Shown: piece after piece, positions 35,749 to 44,217 of the stretch
Layout: each line of letters opens with the position of its first letter
Position numbering within the stretch: the first letter of the stretch is position 1
Assembly (NCBI GenBank): GCA_902778375.1
Contig: CACYXJ010000021.1
Span: 1-57,669, forward strand
DNA length: 57,669 nt
Direction of reading: 5' to 3'
Origin: an uncultured Erysipelotrichaceae bacterium
Lineage (GTDB): Bacteria > Bacillota_I > Bacilli_A > Erysipelotrichales > Erysipelotrichaceae
Program-made: the position numbers and the translations under genes
Notes under the pieces: model-generated
Told to the model about the DNA's origin: nothing
Databases searched by the model: none
What the model saw: only the letters and a program-made list of their open reading frames with translations

Positions 35749-36944
35749 TTAGGTTCTATAAGTCTCCATGGATCTTGCGTAGTATATGCGGAAGAACTTA
35801 TTCATGGCTGACACGATTGCCTGCTTGTCTTTCTTTCCTTCTGATTTCTTCTTCACATAGTAATGTCCTGGACAGGTTTGATTCTCTTTAGATTCTTTAC
35901 CATTAGATATCCAAGCTTTCTGAGCTGCTTCGAGCCTTTCCTGGTGATTTTTCTTTCAGAGGCTTTGAACTGTCCGCTTTCATAGGGAGGCACATCAATT
36001 CCGATGCAGGCAATTAATGCGTCTGCGGAGTGATATCTTCTTGGATCTCCTACTTCTGCCACCAGTAAAGGCGCCAATATATCACCGACTCCGCTCATCG
36101 CTCTGACTGCAGCGTATTCCGGTCTCTTCTCCGCAAGTTCCCTGATCTGTGCTAGTATTTGATAGAGCACTTGATTCAGACCTTTCAGTGCCGCTACAGC
36201 TTGTTCTACAAGCAGCCGGCTCGTCGGATCATATGCCAGTGTAGGGATGCCTTCCTTTGCCAGCGAATAAATCTTGCCTGACTTATTCTGACGTGGACGG
36301 TATCCTTTTTTCTTTGCCCATTTATTGAAGCGCTCTTCAAACTTCTTTGGACCCAGTGATGTGATGTAATCATAGTGGCGGAACTCCTCAAGGAAGTCTG
36401 CCAGCCTGTCTCTGCCGGTTACCGGATCATATCCATCGAATTCTTCCTTGATCCCCGGCATCACCTGATCGATCAGATGGTCCAGATTCTGAGTCAGAAC
36501 CACATGCGGTTTCATATAACTGAGATACTGTCTGGATAATGCCTTCATGGCCGCATATTCTTTGTCGGCTCTCTGATACTCCTTCAGTCTGTTCCATTTC
36601 TCGACCGCATACTGTGCAATCGCAATCGCATCAATACGGTCGTTCTTGACTCCTCTGAAATTGATGTCAGCCCTGTATTTCCTCATTGCCAGCGGATTGA
36701 TCTCTGATACAAAGATGCCTTCATCGAGCAGGTAATACAGGATAGGTCTGCTGTAGGCTCCAGTGGCTTCCATGACGACCCGAACATCATTCTTTCCACC
36801 ATAACCTTTGATACTTTTGGATAACTCCTTCAGATCTGTTTCCGTATGTGAGATCTCATACGGTGTCTGCAGCACTTCTCCGTATTCGTTTAGAATACAG
36901 ATCGTGCTTTTCAATTTTGAAACATCGATTCCTACGCCGATCAT
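35749..36944 (-). pseudogene. IS110-family transposase with a C-terminal frameshift
   Basis: DEDD-type serine transposase/recombinase. The N-terminus (MIGVGIDVSKLKSTICI) holds the RuvC-like domain, with the next acidic motifs in VVMEATGAYSRPI and KNDRIDAIAIAQYA. The C-terminal Tnp_2 domain has AVRAMSGVGDILAPLLVAEV and the serine region in IGIDVPPYESGQFKASERKI. The open frame ends at 35853 with KPVQDITM, but one extra base near 35866 would restore HYYVKKKSEGKKDKQ to NKFFRIYYAR and a stop at 35749, the normal family C-terminus. The single-base deletion therefore removes the last ~35 residues. ATG 36944 follows AAAGGAGACC. Confidence 0.8.
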
Positions 36945-36949
36945 AAAAA

Positions 36950-37140
36950 CGGTCTCCTTTCTGCGCAGTAATGCAGTAATCGGCGACCGCTCACACTTAT
37001 TCCTCAAGCATTTTAGTAAGATACCAGAGCGTTTTTTCAGGCTCAACTCGCGTAATCGTATGTACAAAGACAAGGGAGCGGCTGGCAGTTTTTTGTACGG
37101 ACGCTGATTCTCCAAAAAGCCAACGCCAGGCCGAATGACT
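36950..37140 (-). ncRNA. Candidate IS110 bridge RNA region
   Basis: In the IS110 group the non-coding DNA before the transposase start is transcribed into a bridge RNA that pairs with target and donor DNA. The ~190 bases here contain no other gene and several self-complementary pieces. The position fits, but I could not fold it or delimit its ends, so the call rests on context only. Confidence 0.35.
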
Positions 37141-37147
37141 ACTCCCT

Positions 37148-37193
37148 TATCCTAAAATAAGTGCAGCTAGTATCCTAAAATAAGTGCAGCTAG
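37148..37193. repeat. Perfect 23-base tandem duplication
   Basis: TATCCTAAAATAAGTGCAGC followed by TAG occurs twice without a gap at the outer edge of the IS110 element. It may reflect the target or donor core of IS110 insertion, or a tandem insertion footprint. Confidence 0.8.
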
Positions 37194-37242
37194 CTGACCA
37201 TCCGGTTGATGATCTTGCCGACTACACTTATACCGTACTAAA

Positions 37243-37263
37243 AGCCATCTGTCACAGATGGCT
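37243..37263 (-). terminator. Terminator of the lipase-like gene
   Basis: AGCCATCTGT and ACAGATGGCT form a perfect 10-bp stem, with TTTT following on the minus strand, a few bases after the stop codon. Confidence 0.75.
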
Positions 37264-37270
37264 GATGTTA

Positions 37271-38350
37271 CTAGAACAAGGCACTGATGATGGCCATCAG
37301 TTCTTCGTAGAAAGGCCGCGGATCATGCTTCAGGGCAAAACCGCCCTGCAGGCTGCCGTGGTCGCCGTCGTAATCCGGCAGGATGTTCCACATTCCCGGT
37401 TCGATCCGGTCTTTGTCAAATGTCTTCCGGGGATCATTGAACGGTGCCCTGGCCGAGATGACATTGACCAGTCCGTCATTAGGCCGCCAGTCTTCACCGA
37501 TTTCAACACCGCCGGGTGTTTTCCCTTTGTATTGTCCCATCAGTGTGGAGGTACGCACGAACATTCCTTCCGTTTTGGAGACATCGGGAAGATATGTGCC
37601 GTCCGGCTGTCTGATTGTACTGCTGCAGGCAACGGAGAAATAGTATACATGCGGCAGAAGATGAATGCGGCTGTTGATTGCCATGGCATGGTCGATTTCC
37701 ATATCATAGTCAGCATAGTCACGCGCATCCTTTTCTTCTTTCTTCACTTTCGTGCTGCCGCGCATCAGTTTCGAAAGCATTTCATATTTCAGCGGAACCT
37801 TGACTTCCTCCGGATGGAAACCGGGATCGAGATACATGTCATAGGACACCGTTCCGTTGCTCGGTGCTGCCAGGGTCACGACTGCCACGATCCGGTTTCC
37901 CATGCCGCCGAGAAACAGCGGACTGGTATCGGCCGGATAGGTTGCCTTCTGTTCCTCTTCATCGCCTTCCGCCAGAAATCCGGCCAGCAGGCGGACAGTG
38001 ACTCCGCCGAAGGAATGACCGATCAATACGATCCGGGTGTCGTCGTTCCACTCAGGAATCAGAGGCTCTGCCGCAAAACTGCGGCCATAGCGGTCGTGAT
38101 TGTATTTCAGACTGTGGGCGCGGCCGTAGTCGACGCGGGTGCCGGCCAGCTGGGCATACAGTTCGCAGGCTCTGTCCCAGGCACTGCCCTTGGGGTCCAC
38201 CGAAGCCGCATGACAGTCATAACCGAGATTGCGTAGATGTGCCATGATGTCACCGGTGCGCATACCCCAATAGGGGATCCGTTTGTAGCGGCGGTCGTAT
38301 TCGCCCCAGCCGGAAAGGCCGTGGCAGAAGATAAACTGCAGGTGTGTCAT
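37271..38350 (-). CDS. Lipase-like alpha/beta hydrolase (family I.5 type)
   Basis: About 359 residues resembling staphylococcal and Geobacillus lipases. The oxyanion motif FIFCHGLSGWGEYD opens the protein; the nucleophile serine is in LIGHSFGG near residue 125. The catalytic aspartate lies probably in WRPNDGLVN and the histidine in DYDGDHGSL near the C-terminus. SAWDRACELYAQL and GTRVDYGRAHS are also typical of this family. ATG 38350 follows GAGGAGCC. Secreted relatives have signal peptides, but none is present here, so the enzyme should be cytoplasmic. Substrate unknown; esters or lipids are likely. Confidence 0.85.
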   Translation of the reverse strand: MTHLQFIFCHGLSGWGEYDRRYKRIPYWGMRTGDIMAHLRNLGYDCHAASVDPKGSAWDRACELYAQLAGTRVDYGRAHSLKYNHDRYGRSFAAEPLIPEWNDDTRIVLIGHSFGGVTVRLLAGFLAEGDEEEQKATYPADTSPLFLGGMGNRIVAVVTLAAPSNGTVSYDMYLDPGFHPEEVKVPLKYEMLSKLMRGSTKVKKEEKDARDYADYDMEIDHAMAINSRIHLLPHVYYFSVACSSTIRQPDGTYLPDVSKTEGMFVRTSTLMGQYKGKTPGGVEIGEDWRPNDGLVNVISARAPFNDPRKTFDKDRIEPGMWNILPDYDGDHGSLQGGFALKHDPRPFYEELMAIISALF

Positions 38351-38419
38351 AGGCTCCTCCTCTGTTTTTATTGTACGGGATGTACAGATGCTTTGCATGC
38401 TTCATGCAAAAGCTGCGGA

Positions 38420-39934
38420 TCATTCCGCAGCCTGAGGTTTTTCCCGTTTGATCCGTTTGCCGGATGGTGTGATTGCCCTTTGCGGGCAGACCAGCAGACA
38501 CAGATGACAGCCGACGCATCTGAAAGGATCCATGACCGGTCTTCGTTTGTCATTGAGACGGATTGCCTGGTGGCCGCCATCGCGGCAGGAGATCATGCAG
38601 CGGCCGCAGCCGATGCATCTGTCGTGATGGAATTTCGGGAACTGGACCGTGTCCCTTTCCAGGATCGTTGTCGTTTCGCTGATCGCATCCAGTCCGGCAC
38701 CGATGACTTCCTTTGTTTCCCGGAATGCCTTCTCATGCAGATAGATGTTGAGTCCTTCCTTCAGGTCGTCAATGATGCGGACGCCGTACTGCATGACGGC
38801 TGTCGTCACCTGGACAGTGCCGCAGCCAAGCATGAAGTATTCCAGCGAATCCTGCCATGTCTCAATGCCGCCCATACCGCTGAGATGCATGCCGTGCAGC
38901 TGCGGATTCTGTCCCAGTTCGGCAATGAAGCGCAATGCGATCGGCTTGATGCCGTTGCCGCTGTAGCCACCGACGGCGGATTTGCCGTGAACCGCGGGTT
39001 CCGATACGTAGGTATGGGGATTGACACCGATGATGCTCTTGATGGTATTGATTGCCGCGATACCGTCCGCTCCGCCCCGTTTCGCCGCTTCGGCTGCCGG
39101 CGACATCCGGTCGACGTTCGGTGTCAGCTTGGCCAGAACCGGAATCGTCACCCTGCTTTTGGCTGCTCTGGTAAAGCGTTCCACCAGTTCCGGCACCTGG
39201 CCGATATCGGAGCCGAGTCCTCCTTCCGCCATGTTGGGACAGGAGAAGTTCAGTTCGATGGCATCAGCACCGTTCTCCTGGCACAGCCTTGCCAGTTCCG
39301 CCCATTCTTCATCATTCTGTCCCATGATCGAAGCGAGAATGATCTTGTTTGGATAATTCTGCTTCAGACGGCGGAATATTTCCATATTCTCACGGACGCT
39401 GTGATCGGAGAGCTGTTCGATGTTCTTGAAACCGATAATGCCGCCGTAATCACCTTTGATGGCGGAATAGCGGGGCGAGGCTTCATGGATATCCAGGGTG
39501 CAGATCGTCTTGAACGCCACCCCTGCCCAGCCGGCTTCGAAAGCCTTGGCGCACATGTCATATGTACTGGCGACAACGGAAGACGACAGCATGAACGGAT
39601 TCTCCATCGGAATGCCGCAGAGATCCGTGCGCAGTGCTTCTTCATTATCCGGATACGGTATTTCGAGATTCTCCCTGACCCTGCGGTCCAGTTTTTCCAT
39701 CAGGTCCCTGATCCTGACTTCCTCGGCTCTGAGGCACGCCTTTTCACAAGGCGCATCGCAGTCCGTGCAGGGAAACACTTCCGGCAGCGCATAAGCCGCT
39801 CCTTTTTCATTATTGAACCAGATGCTCCGCAGCAGCTTTGCCGGATCCATCTTCGGGCAGGCATTCGTGCATGGAGCATCGTGGCAGAGCGTGCACTTCA
39901 GCATATCTGATCTGTACAATGTTCTTTCCAGCAT
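38420..39934 (-). CDS. Dihydropyrimidine dehydrogenase-like iron-sulfur flavoprotein (PreA type)
   Basis: About 504 residues in three parts. Residues 1-90 hold cysteine clusters CTLCHDAPCTNACP and CTDCDAPCEKACL, like the N-terminal Fer4 domain normally found in PreT or at the start of mammalian-type DPD. Residues ~100-410 form the FMN barrel of the dihydroorotate/dihydropyrimidine dehydrogenase fold (LNFSCPNMAEGGLGSDIGQ, with the active-site cysteine in SCPN). The last ~80 residues are two ferredoxin clusters CIGCGRCMISC and CVGCHLCLLVC. The FAD/NADPH domain is missing and no preT gene is adjacent. A pyrimidine-reducing role is likely, the electron source unknown. ATG 39934 follows AGAGGAAAA. 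Confidence 0.85.
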   Translation of the reverse strand: MLERTLYRSDMLKCTLCHDAPCTNACPKMDPAKLLRSIWFNNEKGAAYALPEVFPCTDCDAPCEKACLRAEEVRIRDLMEKLDRRVRENLEIPYPDNEEALRTDLCGIPMENPFMLSSSVVASTYDMCAKAFEAGWAGVAFKTICTLDIHEASPRYSAIKGDYGGIIGFKNIEQLSDHSVRENMEIFRRLKQNYPNKIILASIMGQNDEEWAELARLCQENGADAIELNFSCPNMAEGGLGSDIGQVPELVERFTRAAKSRVTIPVLAKLTPNVDRMSPAAEAAKRGGADGIAAINTIKSIIGVNPHTYVSEPAVHGKSAVGGYSGNGIKPIALRFIAELGQNPQLHGMHLSGMGGIETWQDSLEYFMLGCGTVQVTTAVMQYGVRIIDDLKEGLNIYLHEKAFRETKEVIGAGLDAISETTTILERDTVQFPKFHHDRCIGCGRCMISCRDGGHQAIRLNDKRRPVMDPFRCVGCHLCLLVCPQRAITPSGKRIKREKPQAAE

Positions 39935-39997
39935 GATATTTTCCTCTTTATCTGTCACTTTCATTTTACGTGATAAAATGCTTTGTCCCAACAGAAA

Positions 39998-40019
39998 AGA
40001 AGGAGATTTTCATCTCCTT
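39998..40019 (-). terminator. Terminator of the TPM/zinc-ribbon operon
   Basis: GAAGGAGAT-gaaa-ATCTCCTTC, a perfect 9-bp stem, is followed by TTTTCTG on the minus strand. Confidence 0.75.
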
Positions 40020-40030
40020 CCTGCATGTGA

Positions 40031-40237
40031 TTACCAGCCGTAGAAACCCTGCAGTCCGAAATAGAGCGGAATCAGTGCCAGAACGGCAACAACAATGCCG
40101 ATCTTTCTCATTTTGTTCAGATTGGCAATGGTTTCTTCGGATTCCGAACGCCACTGGCTGTTGGTGCTGAACGGATCGATCATGGCGTAGGCTGCCACTT
40201 CAATGAAGACGGAAAAGATGACAATATATCTTGCCAT
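40031..40237 (-). CDS. Small membrane protein
   Basis: 68 residues with an N-terminal hydrophobic segment (YIVIFSVFIEVAAYAMI), a charged middle (ESEETIANLNKMRK) and a C-terminal helix (IGIVVAVLALIPLYFGL). No known family. It is the last gene of the run 42838-40031, seven bases after the zinc-ribbon gene. Confidence 0.6.
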   Translation of the reverse strand: MARYIVIFSVFIEVAAYAMIDPFSTNSQWRSESEETIANLNKMRKIGIVVAVLALIPLYFGLQGFYGW

Positions 40238-40243
40238 GGTTCC

Positions 40244-40465
40244 TCACCACATCGCGCATCCGCAATGCGGACAGTGACTGCGTTCGCGGGAGACGGTATA
40301 GCCGCACTCCGAGCAGTCGCATTCCGGCAGATAGACGATGCCGCCCCAGTAGCTTTCATCTTTTCTTGTATGGTGGATCCAGTGCGGGGCACGGGACCGG
40401 ATGGCATCGAGCACCGAACTGTTCTTGTCGATTCTCAGACCTTTGTTATTCTTGCTTTCACTCAT
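40244..40465 (-). CDS. Small zinc-ribbon protein
   Basis: 73 residues with CxC and CxxC metal ligands near the C-terminus (CDCSECGYTVSRERSHCPHCG). The basic N-terminal part has no known domain. Its start overlaps the TPM gene stop by one base. It probably works with the two membrane proteins encoded upstream. Confidence 0.65.
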   Translation of the reverse strand: MSESKNNKGLRIDKNSSVLDAIRSRAPHWIHHTRKDESYWGGIVYLPECDCSECGYTVSRERSHCPHCGCAMW

Positions 40466-41226
40466 CAGAAACTGTGACCTCCTCCCCCGCCGGATGAACC
40501 GCCGCCGGAAGATCCGCCTCCGCCTCCGCCTGAGGAGCCGCCTGAGGATTCCGGCCGGTAGTATTTCCGGCTGCTGATCATTTTCACTGCTGCCACGCTG
40601 GCGGCGATGCTGGCGGTAATGGCACCGAAAATTTCCGGTTCCTCCGCCCTGGTTCTCTTCCTTGTCGAAGCGACAAGGAAGTAGTTGAGAAGAACTGCCG
40701 TGATCAGGGCAAACAGTGCGTTTGTTATGTATTTCATCGGCTGGGCGATGCGTCCGCCTTCCAGCAGGGTATATGCCTGCTCATAGGCCTGTCTGGCGCA
40801 TTCGTAGTATTCGCCCTTTGTCGCATAGGTATAGATGTTGTCGGTAATGGTATTGGCGTAGCCGCGGTTGATGACTTTATAGACATCGTCCTGGGAATAG
40901 ATCCAGATGTTGCGGTTTCCCATATCGATGACAAAGACCATACCGCTGGTTTCACCGAAGAGTTCCTTATACACCTGTTTGGCATAGGTGCTGGTTTCCA
41001 TGCTGTAGACAGAACCGGAGACAAAGGCGACATTGCCGTATTCAGTGATCGGCCGCATGTCTTCGATCAGCTTTTTCTCTTCGCTGTCGCTGAGCAGACC
41101 GGCGTCATCGCGGATGACGATCTGATATCCGTTTTCAGTCACCACCGTATCCTTCGCCTGTACCGGCAGGAAGACAAACAGCAGGATCACAAAGAGGATA
41201 ATAATTCTACTCTTTCTCACTGTCAT
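40465..41226 (-). CDS. TPM-domain membrane protein (YgcG type)
   Basis: 253 residues. A signal peptide or anchor (IIILFVILLFVFLPVQA) is followed by a TPM domain (about 35-150, with RDDAGLLSDSEEKKLIEDM and GMVFVIDMGNRNIWIY), a membrane helix near 170-190 and a Gly/Ser-rich tail ending GGGGGHSF. The domain order and the glycine-rich tail are typical for YgcG proteins, whose role in membrane or photosystem repair is poorly known. The gene overlaps the preceding zinc-ribbon membrane protein gene by 20 bases. Confidence 0.8.
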   Translation of the reverse strand: MTVRKSRIIILFVILLFVFLPVQAKDTVVTENGYQIVIRDDAGLLSDSEEKKLIEDMRPITEYGNVAFVSGSVYSMETSTYAKQVYKELFGETSGMVFVIDMGNRNIWIYSQDDVYKVINRGYANTITDNIYTYATKGEYYECARQAYEQAYTLLEGGRIAQPMKYITNALFALITAVLLNYFLVASTRKRTRAEEPEIFGAITASIAASVAAVKMISSRKYYRPESSGGSSGGGGGGSSGGGSSGGGGGHSF

Positions 41227-42838
41227 CGCCTCCTTTCCGCTGGTGGAAGGCAGGGATGTCTCTGGTCGCGTACAGGTTGTACTTGTTGATCAGACCGATG
41301 CAGGTATACAGCACCGCGAAGAGACAGAATACAGAACCAAGATAATACCACCAGTCCTCGACCGGTCTCAGGATCAGGATCACGACAGCCGCCGCCGAAG
41401 CAGCGAAAGCCGCGAATGCCTGCAGACCGACTGACTTTTCATGGATATGACGCAGGTATACCAGGCTGCGGATGAAGAAATAGGCAGCCGGTGCCATCAG
41501 GACGATCGAACCCAGGGTTGCCCTTCTGATTGGCGATTCGGCAAACACCAGGAAGATCATACCGGTACTGATGGGAATGGCGATCATGACAACCAGGGCA
41601 GTGATGATCCATTCAATGATTTTGGAGCTTAGGTTCAGACCGTTTTCCCTTTTTTCCCGGATCTCCTCCGCTTTTTCCGCCGTGATTTCCGTATCCCGGT
41701 CGGACAGGAAATAGCCGCGGTCGAAGATATGCATTTCCCGGTCATGCAGCTGGCCGGTCTGATGGGCGAACAGTCCGGCGGCGACCACCGCCAGGGCGGA
41801 CGATGCCATCAGAACTGTCGGTGCTGTCATTGTGACAAAGAAGTTGAGGCCGACAAACAGCAGCGCTGCTGTCAGGATCACCGCCAGCAGATACTTCGGC
41901 ACATCGACCGGGATATCGGCAGCGATCTTTCCGGTTTCGCCATTGACAACGGCATAGGCGACACGGTCGTTCCTGCGCCATGTCAGAAACCATACCGGAA
42001 ACAATGAAGCCCGGCGGTCAATGATTTCTGTTCCGAGCAGTTCGTTCTGTTTTTCCTGTTCGAGCGGGAATTTCAGATCGATATGCTTTTCATTTTCGAA
42101 CTTCTTGCGCATTTTTTCGATTGCCTGGTTGCCGGCTCTCTCCAGCACTGCCGGTTCATACGATTCGCTGGTGACATCAGCCTGGTCGGCATAGAAGCCG
42201 GCAAGATATCCGGGTGCGAAATCGCGCATCTTCTTCTCATGGAACGGTGCCAGTTCATCGGCCAGACTGTCATCGAAGGCACTCGATGCATCGTAGGGAA
42301 TGCCGCCATAGAGACCTTCCAGTCCGGCTTTGACGTTGTAATCCTCTTCGATGACATAACTGCCGCGGCGGTAACTTTTCGTACCCGGCAGTTCGACGGA
42401 ATCCTTGAACCGCACATCGTAGGTCCAGTAAGGAATATAGATGCCGCGGAACTTCTCCAGGAATTTGGGATCGCGGTATTCCTTCGGGACAAAGCGGACC
42501 TTGTCCGTATGTCTGGCAAATGCCTCGGCTGTTTTCTCCTTGCTGATGCGGAAAGGAATGATTTTCTGCGGTCTTTTCTGGCGGGCGATCTTCCCTTCCA
42601 GGATCTGCTCGCTGCCGCAGTAGCTGCAGAAACTGACGATCGAGTCATCCGGACTGATCAGTTCCGCCCCGCAGTTCTTGCAGGTATATACGGTCGCGCC
42701 GAAAAAATCATCCTGTTCGGCATTATTGTTCTGATCATAGCCGGCAGGATCAAAGGAACTGCCGCAATGTTCGCATTTCAGCTTTTGTGTGGGAATGTTG
42801 AATTTCAGACTGCCGTTGCAGTTCGGGCATGTGAACAT
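41207..42838 (-). CDS. Zinc-ribbon integral membrane protein
   Basis: 543 residues. Two zinc ribbons stand at the N-terminus (FTCPNCNGSLKF with CEHCGSSF, and YTCKNCGAEL with CSYCGSEQ), then a soluble domain (IYIPYWTYDVRF), and at least five membrane helices in the second half. Such TFIIB-type zinc-ribbon membrane proteins often occur next to TPM and phage-shock-like proteins; their function is not established. A strong AGGAGGTGAAG site and a TATAAT hexamer precede the start. First gene of the operon 42838-40031. Confidence 0.8.
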   Translation of the reverse strand: MFTCPNCNGSLKFNIPTQKLKCEHCGSSFDPAGYDQNNNAEQDDFFGATVYTCKNCGAELISPDDSIVSFCSYCGSEQILEGKIARQKRPQKIIPFRISKEKTAEAFARHTDKVRFVPKEYRDPKFLEKFRGIYIPYWTYDVRFKDSVELPGTKSYRRGSYVIEEDYNVKAGLEGLYGGIPYDASSAFDDSLADELAPFHEKKMRDFAPGYLAGFYADQADVTSESYEPAVLERAGNQAIEKMRKKFENEKHIDLKFPLEQEKQNELLGTEIIDRRASLFPVWFLTWRRNDRVAYAVVNGETGKIAADIPVDVPKYLLAVILTAALLFVGLNFFVTMTAPTVLMASSALAVVAAGLFAHQTGQLHDREMHIFDRGYFLSDRDTEITAEKAEEIREKRENGLNLSSKIIEWIITALVVMIAIPISTGMIFLVFAESPIRRATLGSIVLMAPAAYFFIRSLVYLRHIHEKSVGLQAFAAFAASAAAVVILILRPVEDWWYYLGSVFCLFAVLYTCIGLINKYNLYATRDIPAFHQRKGGDDSEKE

Positions 42839-42879
42839 TCTTCACCTCCTGCTGTACCCATTATAACGTAAAAAAGAAA

Positions 42880-42895
42880 GAGCGTTCGCACGCTC
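42880..42895 (-). terminator. Terminator of the dnaD-nth unit
   Basis: GAGCGT-gcga-ACGCTC followed by a T-rich tract on the minus strand; it overlaps the last codon of nth. Confidence 0.7.
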
Positions 42896-43529
42896 AGAGA
42901 TTCTTGTTCTTTTCATGGCAGACCGCGGTAAACGGACAGCGGCCGCATTCCGGCTTGCGGGCATGGCAGAGATATCTGCCGAAGAAGATCATCTGATGAT
43001 GGGTTTTGCTCCATCTTTCCTCCGGAATCTTCTTTTTCAGCTTGCGCTCAATCACTTCCGGCGTGTCCTTCTGATAGCAGAGACCAAGCCGCCTGGATAT
43101 TCTTGCCACATGCGTGTCCACTGCCAGTGCGGGAACACCGAAGCATTCGCTCTGGATGACATTGGCGCACTTTCTGCCGACACCCGGCAATGAAGTCAGA
43201 CTTTTCATGTCGGAGGGAATTTCACCATCGAACTGTTCCGTGATACCTTTGGCAAAACCTTGGATTGACCTTGCCTTGGCCCGGTAGAGACCCAGTGAAG
43301 AAATCAGCTGTTCGATTTCCTCCCGGTCGCCTTCCGCCAGACTTTCGATCGTCGGAAACCGTTCGAACAATGCCGGTGTGACGCGGTTGACAGAGGCATC
43401 CGTCGTCTGGGCGGAGAGAATCACGGCAACAGCCATCTCATAATTGTTGCGGTGGTCCAGTTCGCAATGGGCATCGGGAAACAGTTCCTCGAGATGATCC
43501 AGTATCTCCTCAACACTCATCCGTTCCAT
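42894..43529 (-). CDS. nth: Endonuclease III
   Basis: A 211-residue DNA glycosylase/AP lyase that removes oxidised pyrimidines. The helix-hairpin-helix with catalytic lysine is seen in TSLPGVGRKCAN and the catalytic aspartate in ALAVDTHVARI. The C-terminal 4Fe-4S cluster is formed by CHARKPECGRCPFTAVC. It follows dnaD by one base, a conserved Firmicutes pairing. Confidence 0.95.
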   Translation of the reverse strand: MERMSVEEILDHLEELFPDAHCELDHRNNYEMAVAVILSAQTTDASVNRVTPALFERFPTIESLAEGDREEIEQLISSLGLYRAKARSIQGFAKGITEQFDGEIPSDMKSLTSLPGVGRKCANVIQSECFGVPALAVDTHVARISRRLGLCYQKDTPEVIERKLKKKIPEERWSKTHHQMIFFGRYLCHARKPECGRCPFTAVCHEKNKNL

Positions 43530-43530
43530 C

Positions 43531-44061
43531 TTACGCCTCTTCGATCTGCTGCAGCGTCAGTCCCCTGTTCTTCCATTCCGTCAGGATCCTGTCGATATAG
43601 GCAACGTTCAGTTTCTGATAGGCACTTGCTTCGCGCAATGCGTAGATGATCATCTTCTTGTCGGTCGTCCGGTTCCAGTCGGAAATCTTCTCCATCTCCT
43701 GGTTGCTCAGCGGCCGGCCGAATTCACTTTCGAATACCGAATAGAGCGAGGAATCAAGAACACGTTCGCTGCGGGCAACGTCGGTTTCGAACAGGCCGTT
43801 CAGTGAGAAACAGACATTGGCGGCGGAAGCGCGGATCTCTAGATATTTCTTCGCACACAGCACGGATATCGTACGGTCCACTTCTTCCAGTGTCATACCG
43901 GTCTTCTGGTGCAGGGCTTCCATCGAGATCGGTTCGTTATGCTCATTGAAAAAATCGATCATCATGGCCAGCACCAGTTCATTGCTGTCAAGACCGAGCA
44001 GCTGGCAGTTGTCCAGCATCCAGTCGCGGTGGTTTACAAATTTCTGCTCATACCATTTCAT
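43531..44061 (-). CDS. dnaD: DnaD-like replication protein
   Basis: A 176-residue primosome protein. The N-terminal winged helix (NELVLAMMIDFFNEHNEPIS, MTLEEVDRTISVL) precedes the DnaB2/DnaD C-terminal domain with FESEFGRPLSNQEMEKISDW and LNVAYIDRILTEWKNRG. It loads replication proteins at origins in Firmicutes. A TTGTAA-18-TATAAT promoter lies upstream, but the ATG has no obvious ribosome site. Confidence 0.9.
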   Translation of the reverse strand: MKWYEQKFVNHRDWMLDNCQLLGLDSNELVLAMMIDFFNEHNEPISMEALHQKTGMTLEEVDRTISVLCAKKYLEIRASAANVCFSLNGLFETDVARSERVLDSSLYSVFESEFGRPLSNQEMEKISDWNRTTDKKMIIYALREASAYQKLNVAYIDRILTEWKNRGLTLQQIEEA

Positions 44062-44217
44062 AAAAAATAACCGTGGGTAAGAATCATTATATGTTCAAAC
44101 AGAGACCTTTTACAACAAAAAACACCTTCATTAAAGGCTTTTCCGCCATTTTGACCCTTCTTTCACCTTGCCTGGATGAATTACAGTCATTTCGTTTATA
44201 ATATAGAGTGGATGATT

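Noticed and set aside
38237-39910. A 557-codon open frame on the plus strand
   Set aside because: Antisense shadow of the DPD-like gene; amino-acid composition is unnatural.
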